A program made the position numbers and the translations under genes. A stretch of 35,987 nucleotides of DNA from Marinagarivorans algicola (lineage in GTDB: Bacteria > Pseudomonadota > Gammaproteobacteria > Pseudomonadales > Cellvibrionaceae): NCBI RefSeq assembly GCF_001292705.1, contig NZ_LGAK01000053.1, positions 1 through 35,987 on the forward strand, given 5' to 3'. This document shows, in pieces, positions 15,001 to 30,000 of this stretch. Position 1 is the first letter of the stretch, and every line of letters begins with the position of its first letter. The notes below the pieces were generated by a model. The model did not search any database, was not told where the DNA came from, and saw nothing but the letters and a program-made list of their open reading frames with translations.

Positions 15001-18000
15001 CCAAGACATCTTCAGGGGCGATAGCGCCGCCATCAATGCCTTTGAGTTTAGCCGGTAAACGCTTAACAACATTATAAAGGCCTGTTTCTAAATCAATATC
15101 AACGAGCTGCTTTTGGTCGCGCATTGCCAACCACAAAGAGCCCTCATTAATCACCATGCGTGTAGGCACGCCACCTAGCTGCTGTCTATTTAAAGCAGCA
15201 ACGGGCACCATAAAACCATCATCGCCTTTCGCTAATACCTGCAAACCGTCATTAGTGGCAACGTATAAAGCGTTACCCTCTATTGCTAAATCATTGATCT
15301 CAGCCACTGTGGGTAAAGTTTCAAGTAAATAAGGGTCTGTAGGCAATGTTAAGTCGTAGTGATACAGGCTTCTGCCACCACCCACAAATAAACTATTATC
15401 GCTAATTTGCATTGCGACAAAACCTTGATGACCTAAATTGGCCACCTCAAGGTGGTAAGGCCGGTTTTGTCCTGCGTGCTGCTTTTCTAAAATAATAGGA
15501 TGCACAGGGTCAGAGACATCCGCTAACACCAAACGAGCTTGCTTAGATTCAATACGTTTAACAAAGTCGCCCGTGCTGTTGACAACATCAAAATAGCCAC
15601 CGGTAATGGCATAAAGCACTTGATTACTCACCGCTAAAGCGGAAATAGGCGACGGGGCGTCATCGGACAATTGTACAGAGCCTGTTTCACGGCCTGAGTA
15701 AAAGTAAGCATTGGGCAGTGTAAATTTCTCATTAGCGAACAAGCTATTTTCTACCGAGACATCTGCATGACCAAAGCTGCCCGAAGGCACTCGTACACGA
15801 ATGTGATTACTTGAGTAAACGGTTAAATCGCCAGCCTTAGCCTTTTGAAACGTAACCGTTGTGCTATGGCTAAAACCACGACCATAAATATGCACATAAT
15901 TACCACCTTGCGGGCTGCCCGTACGCGGAGATACATCATCTACCGAGGCAACAGGTAAAATAGCCATTGCACCAAATAAGGTATCACTCAGCCCTGCGCG
16001 TTTTACTGTAACGGATAAAGACGCACTGGTAGATGCGATTTTTAAATCAGGCACCTTAAAGATAATTAAATCGCTCGTCACCGAGTCCAACACTACCGGT
16101 GTATCGCCAATAAACACCTCTAGCGCGCTAGCATCTTCACCAAAACCGGAGCCGCTAATGTGCGCAACTTCGGTGTTATCACCGGTCGCGCCACCGTGAA
16201 AAAAGTGGCTGGTAGTATTGCCATTAATACGAACCACTTGAATAATGTGGGGTTTTTGTGCTGGCTCAAAGTGGTAATTAGCCATAATCGGGGAGACTAA
16301 AGGCTGACCATTTTGCCCCTTTAAGTTTTGATTGATCGCAATGGTAAAATCAAATGCACTCTCGCACTTTGAGGTCATAACAACTGAAATAAACCCACCG
16401 TTTATACGGTTTTCGGCAGTCAGCTCATAGCACTGCGCGTTCAGCGCAGCACCCTCTGTGCTATTCGTTAGCGTAAGCGCATCGGTTAATGCAAAGGTCA
16501 CTTGGCCTTGTGAATCGGCTGTTCCTGTATTAATAAAACCATTAAATTTAAAGACAATCGTACTGCCTTGCCCAATACGAGTGCTCGGTGCCGGTACAAT
16601 ATCAACAAGCTGTAATTCATTGCTTTTATTCGTTACCGTACCTGTTTGCGTGGCTGTCATTGTAACACCGCCACCAGCAAAAACCTCTCCATTAGGTTGT
16701 GCGCTGTCTTGCCAATACACCGCATCAAAGCCGCTTTGTGTTTCAGCAAGTGTGATTAGCTCGCCACCCACTGATAGATGTACTCGACCGTAATTGACCA
16801 ATAAAGAAGGCGCTACATTAGCCCCACCAATGTTTGCTCGTTCAATCAACTGGCGTTTAACTGTTATTTCGCCCGCTAAATTAGACAATACCGCTAACCA
16901 CAGGCGCGTATTATGCTCATACATTACGTAGAGCGAGTTATCTTGCCATTCAATATCCAAAGGTTTACCGACTAAACCGTGACCCTGCGCCTCTTCAAAT
17001 AGAATATCTGAATATTCAGGAACCTGCGTTAAGACTTCAGCACCTATAGCACGAAAGCGGATAAAACCTTTCCCTTGGGTATTATTTGCAGCAATTGCCA
17101 GCAACCCTAAAGTCTTATTCACTGACACATCAACCGTGGAATACCCTGGTGTCGCAGAGGTTTCGACCAATAGCGGCTGTGTTTTATCCGCTGTATCAAC
17201 CACACGAACACCGTCAATATCATTGGCTAAATATACGATATTATCTAATACCGCTAAGCCATGAACAGGCTGTTCAAGTGCTAATTGCGTCAAACGTATT
17301 GGGCGCTCCCAAATTTTAACATCATAGATTTCAAAGCCGGAGTCAATAACAAAGGGATTAAATTGATTACTCGCCCCTTTATCAATACCCACATACAACA
17401 GATCGCCTTCCATGTGCGCCGCACTCATTCGCATGGGCGGGTAATTCGGTAAATCAATGCCTAAACCCTGCGGCAAGGTATACGAAAAATCACCTACAAA
17501 TACTGCCTGTGTAAGATCACCACGCGGAATATCTAAATACACTTGGTACAAGTCAGGCTCTGGTACACCAGGCAATACAAAGCTAAACGTACGAAGTGAC
17601 TTCACATCATCACGTAAATCAATGGTTGTTTCTTGCTCTTTTTCTTGCGAGGTGTAACCGGTATAGATTTCTTTACCCGTTGTTATCGACTTTAATCGAA
17701 CTTTGGTGCCCGGCAATAAAATATCTTTATTAATGTTAATATCAATTTTCACGCCACCTAATTGATCACCTGAATTAGGCTGCATATTAAACTGAGCATT
17801 AGTGGCAACTAATGATTCCGGCGTTGCACGTAAGATTTCATCGGCAACAACAATCGCGCCCAACCAAAAGTCCATTAACGGACCATCGACGACTCGTAGG
17901 TGATAAACACCTACTGGCAAATCTAAAAAGTTAACTTCTGCCGAGTCTAAGGTTAAATCACCGTCAGCCGTTAATTGCGCTGCAACGGGCAAGCTACCGA

Positions 18001-21000
18001 TAAACACTTGTGACTGGGCTCTAAAACCTTGGCCTTTAATCGTGATTGATTGCGCGTCATCACGATTATAAACGCCACCTAAAACTTGTTCGATTTTAGG
18101 CTGAAAATGATTATCATCGGTTGTATTAAAACGCACACTAAAAGGCGCCCATAAACCGGTCCCGCGCAAATTAGCCGCGGTATTCACCGATACAATCAAG
18201 GGTTGCTCGGGCGAGCGAATAAAGTTTAATTTAAAGTGCTCAAAACCCTCTTGGTTCTTGTCTTCATGGTTATTGCCACCTTCGCTATTACCCTCTTCGT
18301 CATTCGATAAATAAGGTTCGATAGAAGCAGCCACAGGCATGGTTTGACCGGTGTTTGGGTTCACGGTGTGTACCGTGACTGCGCCGGCTTCTTGAAGTGA
18401 GGTGAGCTTTATGGCTTCGTTAAATGAAAGCGTAAAGGCTTGTGACTCATCAAGGCTTAAAAAATCGCCCTCAGCAATAGATGAAGAAACCACTAAACTG
18501 CCCGGTATTTGGAAAGTTTGTAAGCCATTACTGCGCGCTACCGCTAATAAGCGGTCTTTATATAAGGTCGCGCCATGAATGGTCTCTTCATTACCGGCCG
18601 ATACCACTTTAGGTGCAGCAGGGTTTGATAAATCATAAATAATAATGCCTGAACCACTACTAATGAGCAAAGTGCTGCCGTGTAGTGTCAGCCCCATACC
18701 TTGACCTGCCACCGACTGTAAGGCGCTATCAATCTGTAATATTTGACGCTCGTGTGGTCGATCTAGGTGCAGCATTTCTACGCCACCGCTACCGAAGGCC
18801 ACGATTAAATAATCACCAAAACGGACTAAGTCACGAATATTACCGGCAAAAGACAATGTACTATCAAGGGTGCGATCAAAAAGATTCACCAGCGACAATG
18901 TGGATTCTGATTTTTCTTTGGGTGATGCTGCCGAATATTCTGGTAATGCAGGACAGTCATCGTCAAGCGCCCATTGCACATTAGAAATGGCACCGCCGGT
19001 ATATAACCACCCATCAGACTGTAAAAATAAATGAGCACCAGCCCCTAGTGAACCATTATAAACAACGGGATCATTACTATCGGTGTAGTTAACAGAAACA
19101 ATTGACTGTGGCGTAGCGCCTTTAGTGGCTTCGGCAAAAGAACATGGACCTATATCGCCAGGCCGCGGTGGGCCAGGTGCATTCAGTGCAACCAAAGCCC
19201 CCGGCCCATGTTTAATCACATCAGACGCTAATAGCCCGCTAAAAGCGACCTCATTAATATATTGAAAGCCGTTTTGCTCATCTAAATTAACGCGCGCAAC
19301 GCCGCCAGTACCACTGGCGATATAACCTCGCTTACGCCACGCACCCTCTTCCCATTCACGGTTAATGGTAAAACCAAGTGAATCGACCCCTGTAACAAAA
19401 TCGGCGGCTTTTGAGCGCGTTAACGCTAATTGCTGCTCTGGCGTGGGGTTTTCGATTCCACCTAAAACATATTGGCTCGTTTTTAATCGACATTGCCAGC
19501 TGGTATCACATTGCACAGGCAACGCGCTGCCACCGCCGACAAATAAGGGCTTGTAAGCATCTTGAATATCAAAGCTCGCAATTCGACGATTTTCGGGCAG
19601 ATTAACCCCGTTAATCATTAAATTCTGATAGCCATTACTTAATAAATTACCGTTAGTGATGGCAACGCCAGTTTCGGGGTCTACAACAATTTTATAAGGT
19701 GAAACAAAATTAGCACTCACCTGAGATAATCGTTTTAATCCGTAACCAAAGCCCTGCTCACGCTCTAATGTTGCGGTATTACCATACCGGTCCTCTACCA
19801 CTAGAGTGTGTTTACCGGCAAACCCTCTGGGCGCAGTAATGCGCATATGTTGAGTCGATAACACCGTGACGCCCGTCACCGGGGTTTCGCCTAAACGGAT
19901 CTGCATACCCTTAAATACTGTATTGCCCGGCTCAAAACCTTTACCGTAAACATCAATCACCGTACCGCCACCAATAGGTCCCCAGCCTGGGGTCAGTCGC
20001 TGTAATGCAATGGGTGAGTCGACGGCTAAGGCACCGTGTAAACGCGCAGTTTGTGAAGTGAATTGCGTGGCTTTAGTTAACGTTAAATCATACAAGCCTG
20101 GCTGAGTGATTGCCGGTATTTGTAATTGGATAATCGCAACGCCGGCATTATTTGCACTGTTTTCAATACCCAATATCACGGCAGGTTGGCCGGCAATCTC
20201 AACAGATACGCCCTCTAAAGACGCCGGTATATTCCGTACCGATAAAGTGGCTAATAACGGTTTATTCAGCTCAACATGGCGCGGCAATAAATCTTGTACT
20301 TCAGGAGCCGCACTATTTAGCCCTCGATAAATAAAGTCAATCGCTTGGGTTTGCTTTAATTCAAATTGAGTAATAGAGCCGCCATCGATAAGCGGCTTAA
20401 TGACTTTAAGACCCGCATGAATAAACAACGTTAAGCCATCACCCTCCACTAGCTGCTCTAGCGCTTGAGGTGTCAGTGTCAAGGTGGCTTGATTATTGTT
20501 AATAACAATATCATGGGGCACAGCCTGGCCTGCTTGATTCAACAATTTAAAGTACTGAGTATTATCGGCAGGTAAATCGATAGATTTATTAAAGCTGACC
20601 GACAACTTAACCTTACCCTGTGCATCGGCGCCTAAAAACCCAGAGATAGGCTCGCTACGAAATATCGCTAGTATCGCATCAGGTGTCATTTCAATAACCG
20701 TATTGCCATCGCCTAAATGACCGCCACTGATGACATCACCAAAACCTGCAGCAACCGTTACGATATGAGAATCTTGATGTAATAACCCCATGCCCTCAGC
20801 AATAACAGGCGCAGTAGGCTGTGTAATATCAACAGCCAACACCCCGCGTGTGCCTAGTGCCAAATAAGCCGTATTACCTTTAATATCTATATCATAAACA
20901 TGCCCAACATCTGCCAAGCGGCTAACAATAACGGGGGCATAAACATCGGTGATATCAACCACAACAAAGCCACTATCGCCAGCAGCAACAAAAGCGTAAT

Positions 21001-24000
21001 GACCAGCAATACTCACACGCGATGCCGGCAGATCAAGCTCGCTAATCACTTTTAGGCCATCGGTATTGGTATGCTGTGCAATATAAAAACCACCCGAGCC
21101 GGCCGCCTCTGCTTGTACGAGTTTATTCTCACTGTAATTAAACTCACCACCAACAATAACAAAGCGAGAAGGCTGGCCAGATAAAGCCGGTAAATGACTA
21201 ACATCCAGTGCCGCTTGATCGTTTAACGATAGGTTATCTACGATATACATCTTACTTTGTAAATAACCATCAAACATAGCAACACCCGAGCGATCCATGG
21301 CTACAAGCACCTGATGATTATTTACATCGACACCACGAGCGGCAGAGGTGGGTAATTCAATGCTATTAATAATTGTGGTCGATACAATATGATCGGCATC
21401 AAAGGCTACAGAAATAACAAAAAGGCGCGCAGCAACAGGCAAGCCTGTCTCTTTGCTAAATTGTACTGCCGTTGCAAAAACACGGTCGCGACCTTTTTCA
21501 AAATAAGTATCAACACCTACGGCGCTATAGCCACCGGGCAGTTGAATAGAGACAGCCAATCGATCATCTAAACCGTCGCCATTTTCATCAATTAAAAACT
21601 GAAGATCATCCAGATTTAATACATCATCACTATTGCCGGTATAAGTCGATGCATGAATATTATAAATTTCAACGCCGTTGCCCCCAGCTGCCGCAATACC
21701 CCAAGTACCAGAGGGGTCGAGTATTAATTCATAGATTGTATCGCCCTTGTTTTTAATAGCGCCTTGCACAGGTTGTAAATACGTAAAGCCTTGCTTTAAT
21801 AACCCTACCGAGTTGTCGCTGGTACTAATAGAAACATCAACGCGACCTAACCGAGCGGCAGGGGTAATTAACTCAATGGTTTGTGAGTCAATCACTTGCA
21901 CATTACGTGCAAGGTAATCACCAAACTTAACCGTTATGGTTGAGTCGGTTTTAAAACCTCGACCTTTAAGTTGAACCCGTGTACCGCCATTTAAACTGCC
22001 TTGAGCAGGAAGTACTTCCAGTAATTCCATTTCTTCAACATAGGTTAATGCACCCAACCAACGAGACGAAGAACCGTTGGCTGATACAACCTTTAATGTA
22101 GATGGACCGGTCACTTCACTGGGTGCAGCACTGACTTGATAAGTACTAAACTCGCCATCGACGCTAAGGACCTCACTGGTACCCAGCTTAGCGCCTATAT
22201 AAAATTTAGGGTCTAGGCCGTTGCGAATTGTGACATTAATTGTGCCGCCTGCAACGGGAATATAGGCCGGTGCCACCGAGTGCAATGCAACACGGGCACC
22301 GCCGGCAGAACCTGTCGTAAAGTTCAATACATAATCAAATAGCCCTATAGTCCTACGACTGCCTGCTTTAGCACTAAAGGTTATGCTGTAATCTGTATTA
22401 GCGCTCAAGTTTTTAGTGGCTTGCAGTGTGATGTGACGTGGGTTATCCGTATCCGCAATAATAGTAAAATCGACATCATCACTTTCAGAACGCCATTGAA
22501 TAAATTGGCGTAAATACGCTTTTTGCTTATCTGTTTTTGCTGCTATTGCCTGGGTAAAGTACAACTCAACACCACGGTCAATACCCATACCTATTGCTGC
22601 TTGTTGTGGATATGAATAGGCTAAATCTTGAATCAGCGTATCGACAATATTTAACTGCGAACCAAGGCCATCTTCTTCGCTAATATTATTAATGGCATAC
22701 ACAGCTAAACCATCTTTTGTATACACAAGCGGGTCTTGCTTAACAAAGCTTTTATAGATTTCTTGAAACTGACAAGCATTGTCATCCGTGAGAGCATCTA
22801 ATAAATGAATATTATCTACGCGGCCAGTATCGTAAACACTCAAATAAGTACTCGTAGGCTTAGCATTTGATACATCACTAAAGCCAATTGAGCCTACATT
22901 AAAACCACAATCACCCTTTTTCTCTTTACGCGTTAAGTTAACAGCACTGCTACCGAGTGTTTGAATGGCTGAAGAAATACCCGGCACGACAAAACCATTC
23001 TCTTGATAACGCCCTAGCTCGCGCAGGTATTGGCCCTTTTCAGCATCGACGACAAGCAGACCATTGCCAGTCACAAACTGCGTAGAGCCATTGGCAACAG
23101 ACGATAAACCACCCCATTTTGCCACTGAAATTTGCGGCAACGAGGGCTTGGTGATATCAAACACCAAGCGTACCATGGGTGTGCGCTCAGAGTTAGCACC
23201 TACCTCAGTCCCATTAATATGTAAATAGTCGCCAATCACTTTGGCATCAAAGACATTGAGCGGAACATTCTTACGATTAATAATACCATGCGTTATATTA
23301 CCGACTGTTACAGGGTTAAGAGGATCCGCTAAACTTAATAGCTGGACACCTTTCAGCCCCATATTAATCACAGCTAAGCCTTCAACCACCTCAATCGTTT
23401 GCGGAATACCTTCACCTGCTAATGGGACAGCAACACGTATTTCACGATTTTTGACCGAACTGTCATCGCCATTTAAAGCCGTCTCACGATCAAATATTAA
23501 TAGGTGCGAGCGCCCTTCATTAGGCTTATTAATATAAGGAAAGTTATACCCTTTAGCCAATACGTATACATACTCATTCACTAAAGCCAAACCAATAGCC
23601 ACCAAGTCTTTTGGTAAGTCGTAATAACCTAAACCATGGCGTGGCGCTATATCGGCAACGCCGTTCGATACAACACTATGCTCTGCGCTGAGTTCATCCT
23701 CGCTCAAGTGTAATGAACTACGGTTATACTTAACTAAGCTAATCCAGCCTGGGGCATAAAAATTATCAACTTCACTCTCTTGTGTGATACGCGAAGGGCT
23801 CTGGGTATCGTGCAAGCCTCGGCCTAATACATAAATCCAACCTAATTGCTCATCAACCTCTAACCCAACTATTTCGCCCGGTGGTAATTTTAAAACGTCT
23901 TTTGGCTCAAGTAATGAACCGACTGAGCGTTCAGCCAAATCGTCTAATCGCTTAGCGATATCTACTTTAGTGAAGCGCTTAGCTGTGACTAATTCACGGT

Positions 24001-27000
24001 TAACCGTTAGGCGGCCATAAAATAATGCATTGCGTAATATAAATGCGCGACCGTTAGGATCTGTGAGTTCGACATCAATAAAACCACGGTAAGGTTCGCT
24101 ATCGCGACTAAAATCTGGCGCGAGCCATGACATTTTTTCTGCGCTGTATAACCGTAAGCGATCTTGGTCGGGCTGATCAATCACACAGCGATCTGTATTT
24201 TGCGTTGCCGTTTTACAATGATCGGCATCACCTGAGCGATAAGCTTTTAGCGTGATATCGGGATGGAAACCATAACCCACAATAGACAAGCTATCATTGC
24301 GACCCGCTTGCGTTGTGCTTACGACAGAGGGATTAATAAATGATATTTTTAACAAATCAACATAAATATAACCACCTAAAACCGTATTGCTCAAGCCAGC
24401 TTCATTTGTAACAGTCACTGCGGCAGGGCCGGCATAATTAGCTACTGTTGTTGCCGAGATAACATCAAACCCATCATCTGTTTCTGCCAGCTTAATAGTC
24501 TCAACAATCAGCGCCTGGCCACCAATAATGAGCCGAGCATTCGCGCCAAAGTTTTTACCCGTAATGCGCACTTTAGTACCGCCTTCAATACCGCCTGCAG
24601 CAATACACTTAACTTCACCCTCTTCATAGGCTATAGAATCGACAGCGCATATTTGTGTAATATCTGGCGCTTGTGCACTACCTGCCGCTGAAGTAATAAA
24701 GTTAAAACGATAGTCGTCACCTAACGGGTCACCCGAGACAGGCTTTAACCCTTGTTTTACAATAACGGTATAGCGCGTATTGGCTACCAAAGGCCTATTG
24801 GGCTGTAACAATACTTCATTACGTTTTTCAATGTTTTCTAGCTGAGTAAATTTAACCGTGAAATCATTTGATATCTCTTGTGCACCAAAGCTAGGGTCGC
24901 CCTCATAAACTTCAATATACTCACTGATAGAGTCAATAGACGACTCTGTCGCTAACGTTTCTATCACCGCAGAAAAATCAAGTCTCATCGCAGTAATATC
25001 GGTCGCCACATCACTTTCATCAGCATATGGTGCATGCCCTAGTACGGTAAGCTCTGGCATTTTTACGCGAGCAAAACCTTCGGTGCCGGCGGCCACAAAA
25101 ACACTACCATCACTCACATGTAGCCCACGTGTGGCAAAATTGCTAGCGCTCGCCTTAGCAATCACATTAACCGGCTTGGTTGCATCCCTGTTAGGGTTAT
25201 CAATTTTGGCTAGATCAATCACCTCTACAATGGCCTGTACAGGTTGAAATGCTTGATCACGATAATGAACAGACACAAACGCGAGATTACCGGATACTTC
25301 AACATCATAAGCACCGTGGCTAACCAAATCGGGGCGTGCAGGTTTAAGCTCTATTACATGCTGCATACGTGGGTTATAAGGGTCACTAATATCAAAAATA
25401 TTCAGTTGCGATGAACCACCATCACCCACCATATCCGTTACAAAAACGCGATCGCCCACAAGCGTTAACCGGTTAGCAATACCCATGGTATCAACAGCGC
25501 TAATAATCGGTAATGTAGGGTCCGCAATATCAGCAACCACCAAACCTTGGTGCGAGGCCGCAATAAAAGCGAAATTATCTTTAATAGCAACATCACGACT
25601 GTAACCGTCGGGTTTGATGTAACCCACATGATAAGGCGCCGAAAAATTAGAGACATCTATAGCCTGTATGCCGCCATTCCCGTTAGCCACTAAGACCAAA
25701 TCATCTTTACGGTCCAAGCCGTACACTTCTTTGAAGGGTAAATCGATTCGGCCATTTACGGACGGAAACAAACCTAAACCAGCTTCTGTATTTTTACCCA
25801 CAAAAATCAGTAACTCGCCTAATGTATTTTCCTCAAATATAAATTTCGACAGTGTATCGGCATCATCCTTGTGGGCTTTTTGGATAGTACTTTTTAAACC
25901 TTTATAAAAATCGCACCCAGGTGGAGAGGGAGACGCACTGGCTTGACACGGTTCAGCGTCTTGATCCAGCGCATCTTCATACAGTACACCCGACTTTGCA
26001 GCAAACACGGTGTTCTCATCGGCTTTAATTTCACCAATCGTACCGGCAAAAATATTATAACTACCCACCACATTCGCGTCATAACTATAAAACTTGCCAT
26101 TACCGCCTTGCGTTTCATCTGTTGCATCTAAGAGAAACAACCCCGTTCGCTCTAGCGCCCGATCACCCAATGATTCACGCTTAATGAATAAGCCATCTTC
26201 TATACGCATAGGGTCAAAGGTAGACCACGCACCTATAAATGAACCCGTTTTTTGGTAGGATTCATAGCGATCTAATGCGCTGTAATAGGCATTTTCACTC
26301 ACCGCGCGCGAAGATGCATCCTCGGTCACTTGCAAGTAACGCCTTTCAGAAATAGGCAAACCCACTTCATAACATACAGTCTCTTGCGCTTGCTCTTCGT
26401 CTTGTATGATTACATCATCGGTACCTTTACCTGACCGAGTACTAACCTTGTTAAAGACTCGAGTGGTTGCACAAACACGTTCATTACGTTGACTACCACG
26501 GTTTAAAATATCTCCATCAGTAAAGTCGGCATTATAAATAAAATAATAGTTAGAGGGGTCGCTAGGGGGGATACCATCAACTTCATTCGCATTATTGTTC
26601 GCAGTCAAAGTGAGTGCTTTGCTTTCAAATAACGTCTGCTCTTCGCCCATGTCATTCGTGAAAACCCGCTGCCATATCTGATCAACTTTTGATATAGGAC
26701 GACCAGCATCAATAACAGACACAACCGATACAACTGTTTTGGCAGTCGTAATAATATCAAGCGCTGGCGGCGTCAGAATATTGATTTCAGGAGGCACGGT
26801 GTCTTTGATTTGCCCAATTAATACAACTTGGGTTTCAGCCGCTTGACCTAACACATCATAAGCAATCGCTTGAACGTAAAACCCATCAACACTTTGCGGC
26901 GCTGGCAAAAAGGCACGGTATACATGGTCTTGTGCATAAGCGCCTTCATCGACCCCAATACTTTGATAGACATCTCGAACTGGCTGCCCGTTGACATAAA

Positions 27001-30000
27001 AAACAACATGATCGATACCCTCGGGCCCTAAGTCATCAAAAGCTTCTACCAGCACCTCTACATCGTTACCATCAATCACAAAGCTTCCGTCGTTGTACGG
27101 CTTTATAATGGTGGCTTTTGGGGGTTCATCTTTTTTGATTAATAAACGCTGAGCTGCTGGCACTAAGTTTGATTCATAACCGTCTACATCCGTCGCTTGT
27201 GCTTTAAAGCGTAAAGTATCGCCCACCCGACCTGTTGGCACGCGAAGGTGAAACAAATAAGGTGCGGCAGTATCTTGCGATACTAAACGGTAACTCAATT
27301 GCTCGTCTAGCGCATCAACGGTACCAATCGCATAGTACAATGAGACACCCTGTACACCAGACTCTAAATCACTGGCGGTAACATTAATGGCAATAGGTCT
27401 ATTTTCGGTTATCTCTGTAATATCGCCCAAATAAAAGCCTCGATTATCGAGTATTTTAAACCCAGTAACCTGAGGAGCTTGGTTACCCAGCATTTTGATA
27501 GCGATAACTTCTGTTGTTATATTACCGACACCATCACTGGCTTCTATTTCAAAGCGTAAATCGAGTGTGCTCGGTGCATTTTTTATATCTAAATACTCAG
27601 CAATATTTTGTAAAGGCCACTGTCCTTCATAAGGAGGCTTAAGCAAAAGCGCTTGGCGTACAAGCTTGCCGCCCTCTGTGCCATCTTCGGCAAACAATCT
27701 CAATTTAACGGAGGTTACTCTTACATTATCTGAAATGTCTAACGCATAGGGTAAATATCGGTCTTCTACCACCACGGCGCCTTGCTTGAGTGGTTGAATC
27801 ACTACAATTTCTGGGCTTTCAGTGTCTTTAATAATATCGACAACTGTCGCCGTAGTTGTATTCACAGTGCGTGCATTGGCTAAACGTTTTTCAGTAGCAG
27901 AGGCTGTAAGTGTTAATTGATTACCGGCTTCGCCAAAGGGTATTTCAACATAGAATTCAAATGGCGCAACAAGGTCGCTGTACACTTTTACACCGCCATT
28001 AAAGCCTGCAATCGTTAAATTGACTTTTTCGACCTTAACATCATCAACCGCATTCACTTGAACTAAAAGAAAATCACCTTCGATGATGCTATCACCAGTA
28101 AGCGGTGCAGCAATTTTAATAACGGGGGGCTTATCTTGCTTTAACCTAATATCAACTTCATCCGTTTTTTTAGCGCCGTAAGTATCTGTGGCGGTAACCA
28201 CAACTTTAATATCATTATTAGTACACGTACCTTCATTAGGTAACACCACAGAAAAATTGTACGGCGGCGTACTCAGTGAGCCAAGGTATTCAAAAGCACC
28301 GCCACTCGCGCACGTCGCCAACAAGTCTAACTTTGCAATACCGACATCATCATAAGCATTAACATTGACATACAATGACGAGCCTGCAATAGCCTCTGCA
28401 TTTAAAAGTGGCTCTATAATTTCAACAATAGGCGGATGATCAACGCCGATTAAAATATCATTTTCCACCATCGAAGAATTGCCATTATCATCGATTGCTG
28501 TAACGCGTAACACCAACTTAAATTGATGAACCAATGCCGAGCTAACACCAAGCGCTACAAGTATTTCATCGAGTGTGGGCGTCTTGATTTTGCGAGAGTA
28601 TCTAGGTGTATCAATGTTATTTGTTGAAATAGGGTCATAATCGAGCGGGGCAATATTACCAATGGTGGCTACTGTCGCGTTAAAGTCTCCTTTAATAAAA
28701 TCACCCGATTTAGTTCGTATTGCATAAGCGGTTTCTAAGATGATACGCTCAACTTTGACATTATCGTAAGCGGCAAATTCTGCGGTAAATAGTGAATCCT
28801 CTACCGCTCCAAAGCCTACATCCGGACGATAAATAATAGCACTTGGAGCAATTTTATCCTCGACCGCTTTATACACGACTTCATGAAGCCCTGTTGCACC
28901 CTCACTATCGGTAAACGTGACGGTCAAAGTCACGGGCTCACGCCCTATGACACCAGAGGGGACCTGCACAAAATAGTTATAGCGTTTAGCATACGGGCTA
29001 TCAATCGTGCCGTAACGCTGAGCAATATCTTCACTATAAATACGCTCATACTGATCGTATATCTCATCAAACATTTGCTTAACAACAGGCAGGCCTCCGG
29101 CCGATGTATTCTCTTCGACCTGCGAATCAAAAAAACTAAGCGGTACACCGTTGGCAAATACTTTTATATTACCCTTATTAAATTTTGCATCATCAGTCAT
29201 GATGACACCTAATTTAATAGCAAAAGCACCGGCAACAATATCTTGATCGGTCGCCGGTGAGGTTATTCTGATTTGGGGTGCAATATTACTCACAGGGTTA
29301 ACGATAAAGCGACGCTTAGAGCTAAGCCCAAAGTTATCGACAACCGTAATTTCATACTCCGTAGCTTCTACGTTATCAAACTTAATGACCGCATTATGCT
29401 TATATAACAGCGTATTAGGGTTAGGACACGAGGACTCGAAATACTTTTGATAGCGCTTTTTAGGGTATTGATCAGTGGTAGCGGGGCCATTGAGCTGATG
29501 GACAACCACCTCTCTTAAACCTGCATCATCTGTCGTTTCAAAATCTAAACCAAACGTTCCTCCGGTCTTAACCCAAAACTCGGCATAATTTAAACGCTCG
29601 GGGTTGGTAATGGATTTAGTAAAGCTAACATCACTTAAATCATCTTTATTAGGCGCTATAAGATTACTCGACTTAAAAGCCAAAAACTCGAGCAGAGGCG
29701 CTTGATTACTTTCTACAGGATAAACCGCACTTTGTTCAACAATACGCCCCGATGGATCTTTAGCTAATAGTGTCAGCTCGAGCGTATCACCTTGATAATT
29801 AAGCGGGACGTCATAAACCATCGACGTATTTCTTTCGCCGTAAGACAAAAAGGTTTTGAGTACCTGACGTGTACGATTCTCGATTAATTCGATACTCGAA
29901 ACTAGGGCTGTATTATCTGAATTATCTAATTCTAATGTAATACGCTGCCCAGGAATTAAAGCAACACCTTGCGCAGGAGACACCTGAGCCAATAAAGGAG

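Noticed and set aside
28883-29212. 109-codon plus-strand open frame
   Set aside because: Also a shadow of the Ig-like stalk; no ribosome binding site of note and no recognisable domain.
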